Shown here piece by piece: positions 56,008-64,000 of a stretch of DNA of 64,000 bases. The DNA lies in contig JARYHS010011408.1 of NCBI GenBank assembly GCA_031002005.1, forward strand, positions 219,273,473 to 219,337,472, in the 5' to 3' direction. The stretch comes from Vandiemenella viatica. Taxonomy: Eukaryota; Arthropoda; Insecta; Orthoptera; Morabidae. The position numbers were made by a program, and so were the translations under genes. Every line of letters begins with the position of its first letter. Within the stretch, counting starts at the first letter, position 1. The notes beneath the pieces were generated by a model that saw only the letters and a program-made list of their open reading frames with translations, was not told where the DNA came from and did no database searches.

Positions 56008-56666
56008 GAGAAGTCTTTCAGATACTATTCAATTCATTCATTCATTTAAGGCATTCACTCGTTTGCGAGTATACAATGTCTTCCGACTTGTTATCTATGA
56101 GTCTTTAAGTAGCTAAAAACTTCAGTTTTAGAATAGCAGGGCACAGTGATGGCAACGAGCACGAGAGCATGACGGAACGTCTCTTCTCAACTTCTCCTGT
56201 TCCTTTCTACAATTTCTTTTCTCGGATTCTTGTTTTCGTCTTTGTTCTTCATTATGATGTGATCCTTCTTGAACCATTTGTCGTCATTGAGATCGATTAC
56301 AGATTGCATCGTCCAGACTGTTTGTATATATCAGGCATTTCTTAACATTGGCTTCAAGTTCTATACCGAATCGCTTCATTTGTCTTCCTCGATTTAGCTG
56401 ACCGTTCTTTATTTGTTTCGGGAGGAGATTGTTCCACGTTCGGATAACATTTCCAACCCACCGAAGTTGATGCTTAATTATTATTGCTTCAATGCTTGTG
56501 GTATACTGGATACTTGCTGCTTAACACAGGACTGGAAAAGTGCGATAGTATTGCCGGTACATAAAGGTAGGGTGAGAAATAGAGTCGAAAATTACAGGCC
56601 GATCAGTCTGACATCAGTGGTAGCTAAATTAATGGAGAGATTGATATGGAAACCACATCAGAAATA

Positions 56667-57511
56667 CAGGGCGTTCGCCGGGAAACGCAACCCACTGTTA
56701 GCGCTACAAGGAAGAAACTGCTCCCGGCGAGCGAGCGCTCAGTTTCCGGCATTGTTCGACCGTCGGCCGCGGACTATTTCATAATAATTACGCTTCATAA
56801 ACTTCATAAACTTGTGTGCTAAGCATTTAAATGTGGCGTAATTCATTAGCTTACCTTATAAAAGATGCTGGAAGTGTTGACCCTCTTGTGTAATGCACAT
56901 TTCACATCTTCTGAACATATTTCGAGACACACGCTGCCCTAACTGACTTAATGATTTTTTGGGTGACTGTTCTAGTCGAAAAGCGATATCGTTAATTTTC
57001 TCCTCTGTGAGAATACGGTTGACCGACAGTCTCTTTTTGTTAAAAAATGAACCCGTTTCTCTTACTTTTTTAACCAGACGCAGAATTGTTGATTTAGCTG
57101 GCAGTAAAGCGCCAGGAAATTCGCGACGAAATTTACTGCGACACTTTTTAAACGACTTCTTCTTCACATATGTATCGTAGAGAAATATTCTTTGTTGCAA
57201 ACTGTAACGTACCATAATTATACTCACACTCAAACACGGTACAGATTAATAAGAGTATGAAGCCCCAAACCGCAAAGAAACGTTTATTCACAACACTGAT
57301 TAATAAGAGACTGAAGTCACAAACTATCTACAATGCAAAGAAACCGTTCTTAACAATGTAAGGGTCACTGCAATGCACTGTTGGGGCAGCGGAGGTGTTA
57401 AACAGTGCGGTGATTCACGGTGCCGGTTGGCGGAAACTGCTGGTTCGACTGACCGAGCAAGTTGCCGACGGCAACAGACTGGGAGGGTAGCGTTTTCCGG
57501 CGAACGCCCTG
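56667..57511 (-). mobile_element. Mariner-superfamily element (DUF4817 type), internally deleted
   Basis: Terminal inverted repeats of 27 bp with two mismatches (CAGGGCGTTCGCCGG then GAAACGCAACCC or AAAACGCTACCC). They are flanked by TA duplications at 56665-56666 and 57512-57513, inside the LINE. It encodes a short fused protein on the minus strand. At 57244-57358 a ~54 bp block (GATTAATAAGAG..., GCAAAGAAAC) is imperfectly duplicated in tandem. Confidence 0.93.
56856..57233 (-). CDS. Transposase DNA-binding domain fused to C-terminal tail
   Basis: 125 codons from a minus-strand ATG at 57233 (a second ATG lies at about 57212) to a stop at 56856. Residues ~8-90 match the DUF4817 helix-turn-helix domain seen at the start of a class of insect mariner-like transposases: RYSLQQRIFLYDTYVKKKS, FRREFPGALLPAKSTILRLV, RILTEEKINDIAFRLEQSPK. 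Right after KSLSQLGQ the sequence jumps in frame to a typical C-terminal tail (FRRCEMCITQEGQHFQHLL). The whole catalytic domain, including all DDE/D residues, is missing. As written, the frame is intact and could yield a DNA-binding protein without catalytic activity. Confidence 0.82.
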   Translation of the reverse strand: MSVSIIMVRYSLQQRIFLYDTYVKKKSFKKCRSKFRREFPGALLPAKSTILRLVKKVRETGSFFNKKRLSVNRILTEEKINDIAFRLEQSPKKSLSQLGQRVSRNMFRRCEMCITQEGQHFQHLL

Positions 57512-57513
57512 TA

Positions 57514-58298
57514 TATGCGAGGAGCGTAAGTGGTTTTCAAGTAGGCAACGTGGCTTTAGGCAAGGATATTCATGCGAATCTCAGTTGGTGGGATACATGC
57601 AAGATATTTCTGATGAAACGGACAAGGGAGGCCTAATTGATAGTGTAGCACTAGATCTTTCAAAGGCTTTTGACAGAGTGAGCCATAAAATGGTAGTAAA
57701 TAAGATAAAAACTATTGGAGTGGATTCGAAAGTGATTTACTGGGAAGAAGAATTTTTAAAAGGTAGAAAGCAGAAAGTTAGGGTAGGAAATGCGGTATCA
57801 AAGGAAGTGGAAGTAAAAATGGGAGTGCCACAGGGTAGCGTAATGGGACCATTGCTATTCATTATTCTAATGAATAATTGTGTTGATTGTTTACTATCTG
57901 AAATTAGATTGTCTGCAGATGACATAATGCTGTATAAAAGAATCAAAACGACAGAGGACTGTAAACAGTTGCAGGGTGATTTGGACAGTATATCTAGTTG
58001 GGTTGGTAAACATGGGATGAAGAAAAATGCAAAGAAGAGTCAGCTAATTAGATACACAAATAAAAAACAAAAGGTTAATTATGAATATAAGGTGGGGAAA
58101 GAATTGCTTGCTGAAGACTTGAAATGTAAATATCTTGGCATTACATTTGATAACATGCTTAACTGGGCAGAACACATTGGTCAGGTAGTAGGAAAAGGTT
58201 TCAAAATTCTGCATTTGTTGGAGAGAGTGATGAGGGGATGTACGAGAGAAGTAAAGGAATTGGGTTACAAAACTTTGGTCAGAACATCGCAGGACTAG
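57514..58298 (+). pseudogene. LINE reverse transcriptase (palm and thumb), stop at 58298
   Basis: 261 codons open: KWFSSRQRGFRQGYSCESQL, VALDLSKAFDRVSHKMVVNK, VKMGVPQGSVMGPLLFIILM, LSADDIMLY (catalytic DD retained; the usual Tyr or Phe is Ser), KVGKELLAEDLKCKYLGITF and LGYKTLVR, then a stop in TSQD. Homologous C-terminal codons continue out of frame to about 58660. The fingers region lies on the far side of the inserted transposon, in a different frame. Confidence 0.88.
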
Positions 58299-58667
58299 TG
58301 TAGTATGGGATCCAAAAAAGGGCTGCTAGATTTGTTTCTGGAAATTACCGCAGAATGCAATCAGTAATAGATATGATAAAATAGCTGGAATGGGATTCAT
58401 TGGAGGAGGGTGAAGAAGGTCATGGGAGTGTACAAGTCGTATATTGGTGAGATATTAGTGTAAGATTTAAAAGTAATGCATGGAAGAGAAAGGCCATGAT
58501 CACAAGGTGGCAGTCGATTTCAGGCACAAGGGTGTGGGAAGAATTTCTTTTTTTGGTAAGGATGTAAGGAATTGGAATAAGTTACCAAGAGAAATGATGA
58601 ATAGTTTATCAAAAACGTTGAAAGAATTTAAAGCTAATATTTGCAGAGAGAAAATGTAGGTGATTGT

Positions 58668-58975
58668 GACATAACAAAACATTTTATAAGAAAAATATAT
58701 TTTTGTTCCTTGGGTGTAGACAAAAATGGATATATTTATTCTTAAAGAAAAGAAGTGTAAGTTGCTATGGAGATGAGAAATCAATAGATCGAGGCTAACG
58801 ACATAGAAGCAGATCGGTTGCTTTGCTGAAGGACTTTACATCTTCGGATACTACAGAAGTTCGATGTAGTTCCTAGAGGAATAAAATTTTTGTATAGTAA
58901 ACTAAGAACTGTTGAAAACAAAAGGATTGGATTCTTTATAGTTATAATCAGTTCACAAGATATCGATTACGAGAT
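58668..58975. mobile_element. ~308 bp insertion in LINE copy 3, unknown
   Basis: Copies 1 and 2 run directly from the reverse transcriptase stop region (TGTAGGTG) into GGTGCAGGAAAG. In copy 3 this AT-rich block separates the two. It carries no clear TIR, A-tail or duplication; the flanks GTAGGTG and ATGGGTG are only similar. It may be an unidentified non-autonomous element or family-specific 3' UTR. Confidence 0.55.
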
Positions 58976-59052
58976 ATGGGTGCATGAAAGGGAGAAGATG
59001 GGTGTGTAGGGAAATTGCCACAGGAGCGAGCACTCCATCACAATTTAATTAA

Positions 59053-59837
59053 ATATTAATATTATTAATGTTATTTGTTTCTTCTAGTATACTGACATTT
59101 GTTCGACGGGCTTTCCATTTTATCTTTTCTCCACCGACAGCGTTGGTGATACCACTCCAGACATTTTAAGTGTCTTCTCTAGATAGTCCAAGTTTCACAA
59201 CCGTAAAGTTGAGTTGATATTACAATGATACTGTAAACGTGGAGCTTCTTCCGAGCTTAGATGTCATGACTGTCCGCCGATCGTAAAGTTGTGAAGGGAG
59301 CAGGATTGTGTGGTCTAGAAACGTCTAGTGACGAGCCGGCTCGCTAGGCGATTAGTGTGTGATCGCCGTTTTGCTCGAGGATTGGTTTTAGAGCAACTCG
59401 TATGCTTCAGAGTTCAGACACTACGCCACGAGTGTCGAGGCAATCGCTCGGAAATGAGCAGCAGTTTCTGTAATTTCAGACTTCAGTAAATAAGCTAAAA
59501 CAGACATAGCGGCGCTATCATAGTTTCTTTTTAAAGAGGAAAGATGAAAATTTGTGTCAGTATCACTGAAACATTTGGGGCAGCCGAGCATCGCGAACAG
59601 CGGAAGCAAGTCGAACCCATGATTTTCGAATTTCAAGATTCGACACTGGATCTTATCCCAGAAAATAATTACCTGATCAGAAAGACCCAAGTTCTTTCTT
59701 GAAGAGAATGATATGTGTTACAACACACCATGAGCTCTAAGTATGTATCTTCAAAACTAAAATAGATACGAGTTTGAAGTATTCCAGATTTTCTTAAAAT
59801 ATCGTTCGATGTATATGAGGCTGAAATATGAACAGAA
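59053..59837. other. Intergenic, nothing supported
   Basis: Mixed composition with an 89-codon minus frame (59421-59690) that has no domain. 59260-59440 is somewhat CpG-richer. Confidence 0.35.
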
Positions 59838-59965
59838 TTAAAAAAAAAAAAAAAAAAAAAAAACTGGAACGAATGCACAGAACACAAAGCTAAGAAGAGA
59901 ATGATACTAAAAACCCCGGACTCGAACCCAAAACCAACGCGCAATATTGGCGCAATATAGACTAC
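59838..59965 (-). mobile_element. tRNA-like B box next to a homopolymer, possible SINE
   Basis: On the minus strand GGGTTCGAGTCCGGGG resembles a B box; a 26 nt A run on the plus strand lies at ~59839-59864. No clear A box is present. Weak evidence for a further SINE family. Confidence 0.3.
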
Positions 59966-60037
59966 ATCTAAAACAGCATCAGAGCAGCCTGCGTCAAGTA
60001 TAGATGTGGATTTCTTTATTCATTATTATAGTTATTT

Positions 60038-61432
60038 AATTACTAGCAGAGTATCCAGAGATGCTCGGGGGATGGATACGAAAGTTCTAATATGTTATTT
60101 CGTTTGATCAGATTGGCGTAAACATTCTCCGTCAACATCCAGTTTGTCTGATTTTCCTACCGTTTTAGAGATTAAAAAAAAAAAAAAAAAAATGTCTGAT
60201 TTTTCTACCGTTTTCAAGATATATTTTTTTTTTACAGGTGTGTGTGTGTGTGTGTGCGTGAAAAAAAGGGGGGGGTGAGTGGTTACTGTTTTGTATACTA
60301 AATGAAAACATTATTTTTCCACTTATTTAGAACATATGTGAGGAAATATTCTTCTACTGTATATCGGAAAAAAACTGTAGATTTATATGTGTTGATACCA
60401 AGTTTATAGCAGTTTTAAAATTTCAAGTTTGAATTTATTGGTCAGTAATTGTCCTATCAGATTCGGTCCAACGCTGTTTGACAGTAAATTTTATGGGCTT
60501 ACAACATATGAGTATCCACATTGGCCGATTTCCCTACAGTTTTCGAGATATTTGAAAAAACTGAATACTTTCACACGTAAATTTTTCTTAAGTAAGGTGA
60601 CAGGAGAGAATAGTTGGGTTTTTGTAAACCAAATGTAGACAGTAATTTTCTCTTTGTTTTAAAGTATACGTGCACAAAGTTCATCGAAGTCGGATAAAAA
60701 CTGGGTCTGTATAAGGAACATTTGCAAAAATTATGCGGAGGAGGAGAGTAAAGGGGAGGAGGAAGGAACTGAATTTTTGCAAACCAAATGTAGACAGAAT
60801 TTCTCTCTTTGCTTTAAAGTACTTGAGTTCAACGTTTCATTAAGATTGGATGTAAACTGTGGGTTTGTGTGTCACCACACCAAGTTTTAAACAATTTTCA
60901 AATTCGAATTTCTCGATTACCTGCTGCCCAACCACAACCGTTCTAACGCGAATAAACAGTGAATTTTATGATATTTCAGAATACCAGCAGCCACTTTAAC
61001 CGATTTCCCTACCATTTACGAGATATTTTGCATTCGGGAGGACGGCGGTTCGAATCCCCGTCCGGGCATCCAGATTTGGGTTTTCCATGGTTTCCCAAAT
61101 CACTCCAGGCAAATGCCGGGATGCTTCCTTCAAAAGGCTTTGGCCGAATTCCTTCCCATTCCTTGCCCCCCATCCTTTCCCGTCTCTAAAGACCTCGCTG
61201 TTAGAGAGACGTTAAGCAGATTAAAAAAAAAAAAAAAAACCGAGATATTTGCAAAAAATTAAACTATTGCAAGTGTAAATGTTTCTTAATTTGAGAGTGA
61301 GAGTTTTTTGTGTTAGATACCTTCAAAGGTGCACACACAACAACTAAGAAAAGTTTCACTGCAATCGGACTACGGTACAAGAACGCTCAGAAGACGAACA
61401 ATTAAACAAACATTCAATTTTATATATTAGAT
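60038..61432 (+). repeat. Long dispersed arthropod repeat with ~480 bp internal units
   Basis: Starts TTACTAGCAGAGTATCCAGA and ends AACAAACATTCAATTTTATA plus TATTAGAT, resembling the start and end of a widespread unclassified insect repeat. Inside, related units recur: CCGATTTCCCTACAGTTTTC at 60522 and CCGATTTCCCTACCATTTAC at 61001 (479 bp apart), AACCAAATGTAGACAG at 60629 and 60781, and ACCAAGTTTNNA near 60397 and 60876. A SINE splits the last unit. Confidence 0.6.
61029..61240 (+). mobile_element. 5'-truncated SINE family A (subfamily I), 10 bp TSD
   Basis: Begins within the head at TGCATTCGGGAGGACGG; B box and body are intact. The 3' stem is perfect (GTCTCT...AGAGAC) and the tail has ~17 A. 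Flanks CGAGATATTT at 61019-61028 and 61241-61250. Near-consensus sequence, so a young copy. Confidence 0.95.
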
Positions 61433-61579
61433 TTCCTTTAATTTAAATTCAGTTTTTAAAATTAATATTCTTTTATTGATCCACATTTTTACAGCCAAAT
61501 AACATATTCTTTCAGCATTCGTTCAACATTTTAACAGAATATCTCGAAGCACAATTCGTCCGCTGTATTCATCTTTTTT

Positions 61580-61805
61580 CCTGCGGACTTCTCTTCATCT
61601 GTCCCCGCCAAAGACGTTCTATTAACACACTACTGCATAATAAATATTATCTTTTTCTTTTACAAAAGAAATATAAATTAAACAAAAAATTAATTAACTC
61701 AATGGAAATCTTAAACAATAAACTTCTTACCTTAAATATATATACAGAAACAGTAAAACTGAAATAATACAAACAAAAATGTAAGTGTATGTTTCCTCAC
61801 AAGTT
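61580..61805 (-). repeat. Dispersed repeat R1, copy 2
   Basis: Same block as 29880-30108, including the minus-strand splice-donor-like AAGGTAAGAAG near 61725. Upstream on the minus strand (61860-62180) the sequence becomes GC-richer with a TATAAT-like word near 62055, so it could be a promoter and first exon of a mobile or multi-copy transcript. Confidence 0.58.
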
Positions 61806-62814
61806 CACTAAACACGACTGAAGTGTTCACTAAAATAACTGCAGCAATATCCAGCACTGCCTAAAGCGAGAATTTTTTCTTCGGTCTGTGTGTGGTAACA
61901 GCGTTTCCTCGACCCTTTGTAGTTTTTAATGGCGAGAGCGAGCGGTTAACACAACACTTAGTCATTTCCGAACACTTTATGTAGGAATCAACTTCGTAGA
62001 CTGGGAGTCTCTCTGTTCGGCGCCTGTCGTTTAACGACGGAGCTCCCTCATTATATCCTCTTGAGAATGAGCTTCGCCCGAAAGATGGCTTTCACCGTCT
62101 AACCTAATGGCACTGTCCGTTGCCTAATTAGGCTTCTCGGCGGCAGACATCTTTTTACACAGAACGGTTGCCCTTAACTCAAAACGATTTTAAAAAGCTG
62201 TAAACAGTCTTCTCGACGAAATAAATGAACTATTTATAGAAAAATGTACGAAGTAATAAATAACGTCTTCGTATCATACCTTCAACTATAGTTTACTGAC
62301 ATAAATTATTAATTTTTTCTCGTACCTTTTAGTATTAATGACTAATATTTCAAGCCAAGTCACCAAGGAAATATTTTCCGTCGTTGGAAGCAGACCTTCA
62401 AAGCTTAATTACATGACACTGCATTTTCTACTTGAAGTTCATCTGCTCAGTTTAAACCCTTAATTCCGTGCGTGACTCAGCAGAACTGATTCCTTAGGAA
62501 TTCTTCTCAGTTTCATTAAAGTTTTCGAAATCATAATGTAGTTCATTATGCTACTGGTCTACAATTAATAACACTGATTCTGGTGGATGACCAGGGTCGT
62601 TCGGGAAAGATATTCTTGATGACGAGGATTTGACTACAGTTCCTTCCATCCAGACTTCGCGTTAGGTAAATCACTCATGTTAAATGTCGGAATGGTTTCC
62701 CGTAATGTCAATGTCTTATTTATTTCTCAGTAATCCTATTGGTAGGCTTCTAACTTTGACGAGAGAAGTCTTAATTTTAAGAAATCAAAGTTAACTAAAA
62801 TCTCTTCAACCCGC
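61806..62814. other. Intergenic, possible extension of repeat R1
   Basis: 61860-62180 is GC-richer and may belong to R1; the rest is AT-rich with no frames or family matches. Confidence 0.35.
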
Positions 62815-62990
62815 CCCGATGTCTCAGTTGGTTGCGGCACGGTGATGGTATCCGGTGCTGACACGGGATTGGCTGGTTCCAGTCCTGGTGGTGGGAGAAA
62901 TGTGGTGCACAATTTCTAATCACCCTACTGTGCACCAGAGTTTGGGATAAATCCCAAACCTCTCCACGGCGTGTATTGATACGCTCCTCG
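62815..62990 (+). mobile_element. SINE family B, plus-strand copy
   Basis: GATGTCTCAGTTGGTTGCGG (A box region), CTGGTTCCAGTCCTGG (damaged B box), a GGTGGTGGGAG body and CAAACCTCTCCACGGCGTGT at the 3' end. Collinear with 30109-30301 in the opposite direction. Confidence 0.7.
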
Positions 62991-63699
62991 TTAATTAACT
63001 TATTAGTGCTGTCGTCAATCAATAACGATTTCTTTTAATCAATTCGTCCTCGAAATTTACAGTTTATTGTCGTTGGTCGCCAGAGAGATTTACTTCCCTC
63101 CAGAGGTTAAATAACTACTACTTTTGAATAGATTAAATTGTTCCATGAAATGAGAACACCGACGAATCACTTTTCACTTCATATTTAGTGCCTGGGTGAC
63201 CAATTTACGGTCGGCAATTTCGAACTCTGTTCAACACGCAATATTTTGAGTAAAGTTTGATTAAAGTAAAACATTTTCTTGAAATGCCAGGATATTAATT
63301 TCAAAGCCTTGTTGTTTTGCTCCCAAAGTTATTGGTAAAATTTTGTGTTCTATCAATTTATTACTTCAAATTCTAATTAATTAAAATTTTATCTCCAATA
63401 CAGCCATAAAGTATGTTTATCAATGGTGTTATTTTAGAATGGAAATACAGACATACAAGTCTACGGAAACTATAAAATAAAAAATGTAGCAACAATTTAT
63501 GGTTTTTCCTTTTCCTCTTTTAAAGAGCGTCTGCCCCAAATATTCAAATTAGTAAAAGCGAATGGGACTATACCTGCACACCTCTGTCAAAAAAATTTAG
63601 TGGCACAACATTCATCTCCACTAATTACATCGCGGTATGCTCAGGAGTTACAAATGTTGGAGGCAGTCCAGCATTCCGTTCCTTGTAACTGTCCGACTG
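62991..63699. other. Intergenic, nothing supported
   Basis: AT-rich and without frames or repeats that I can identify. Confidence 0.45.
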
Positions 63700-63759
63700 A
63701 AGAAAACGCTTTTCGGAACGTGGATTACCTTTGGCGACCGGTACTAAACGCCTCCGTAA

Positions 63760-64000
63760 ATTTCAGGCAATGAGCTACCGAGTCACGGAGTCGGGGAGTG
63801 TGGGTCCGTTCTTTGTTTAGGAACGAACGTACGATCGGCGAGCCATGCAACGCGTCGCATTAAGATAAACGGGCAGTCGGGCTAATTATAAGACAGTCGT
63901 GGAGGCGGATGTTTCTCGTAGAGATTGCCAGCGACTGAGCGAATGAATGGCGCATCACATCCTGAGGCTGGTTTTTTGCTCTCAGCGTCGTTGTTGCCGT
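63760..64000 (+). promoter_or_regulatory. CpG-richer window edge, possible promoter and 5' exon
   Basis: Composition shifts to GC/CpG-rich. A TATA-like AATTATAAGAC lies at ~63885. At 63943 and 63947 two overlapping ATGs open frames to the window end (MNGASHPEAGFLLSASLLP and MAHHILRLVFCSQRRCCR). Either could be an N-terminus, but the window stops too soon to judge. Confidence 0.22.

Larger units (their letters stand above)
56514..59052 (+). mobile_element. CR1/Jockey-like LINE copy 3, interrupted twice
   Basis: Starts in the fingers region (SAIVLPVHKGRVRNRVENYR, PISLTSVVAKLMERLIW, 56535-56650). It is split by a mariner-superfamily element (56667-57511), resumes at 57514 with the reverse transcriptase palm, and again at 58300-58666 and 58976-59052 with the C-terminus and 3' tail. 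An extra ~308 bp lies at 58668-58975. The 3' terminus (GGGTGTGTAGGGAAATTGCC ... CACAATTTAATTAAAT) is shared with copies 1 and 2. Confidence 0.88.

Noticed and set aside
59421..59944. Two minus-strand frames of ~90 codons
   Set aside because: No domain, homopolymer content (Phe run from the A tract) and no splice evidence.

Overview
The window looks like a piece of a large, AT-rich, repeat-laden insect (or other arthropod) nuclear genome. The supporting signs are tRNA-derived SINEs, animal-type LINEs (RTE/BovB-like, CR1/Jockey-like and Jockey-clade), hAT, mariner and Tc1-like DNA transposons, widely spaced intron-like AT-rich DNA, and no bacterial gene organisation. A run of exactly 1000 N marks a scaffold gap. 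The species cannot be named from sequence alone; a hemimetabolous insect with a big genome is a reasonable guess.

Layout. 1-9.4 kb: AT-rich DNA with one truncated hAT MITE, a hairpin-rich patch (4.0-4.35 kb), a 3x46 bp minisatellite carrying splice-donor-like sites, and a minus-strand open frame running into the gap at 6.6-7.6 kb. 9.4-11.2 kb: an array of ten diverged ~160 bp satellite units with dimeric organisation. 11.2-15.1 kb: SINEs and one copy of a paired MITE. 15.1-18.4 kb: a nearly complete RTE-like LINE (endonuclease plus reverse transcriptase, with frameshifts between them). 20.3-21.2 kb: a much older copy of that LINE in the opposite direction. 22.8 and 25.6-26.9 kb: hAT elements with perfect 8 bp target duplications. 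28-45 kb: SINEs, two truncated copies of a CR1/Jockey-like LINE, the second MITE copy, a CpG-rich island near 42.3 kb and three short coding-like stretches. 45.8-59 kb: a dense nested block with a Jockey-clade LINE, a mariner with a SINE in its deletion scar, a SINE split by a 5S-rRNA-containing foldback element, a Tc1-like element with a SINE inside, a hAT MITE, and a LINE interrupted by an internally deleted mariner-superfamily element. 60-64 kb: a long dispersed repeat with internal ~480 bp units, more SINEs, and a GC-richer edge that may be a promoter.

No complete, recognisable host gene is present. Four short stretches have coding-like composition or openness and are listed as candidate exons: 6009-6615 minus, 29432-29590 plus, 31511-31702 plus (with a signal peptide) and 45575-45768 plus. 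Almost everything else that can be explained is transposon-derived. LINE machinery probably moved the SINEs: several are 5'-truncated, have A-rich tails and are flanked by 8-12 bp duplications.

The most unusual structure is the 355 bp insert at 52230-52584, which splits a SINE. It has 72 bp inverted arms around about 50 nt of 5S rRNA internal-promoter sequence. The SINE family itself shows a paired covarying stem near its 3' end that separates two subfamilies.
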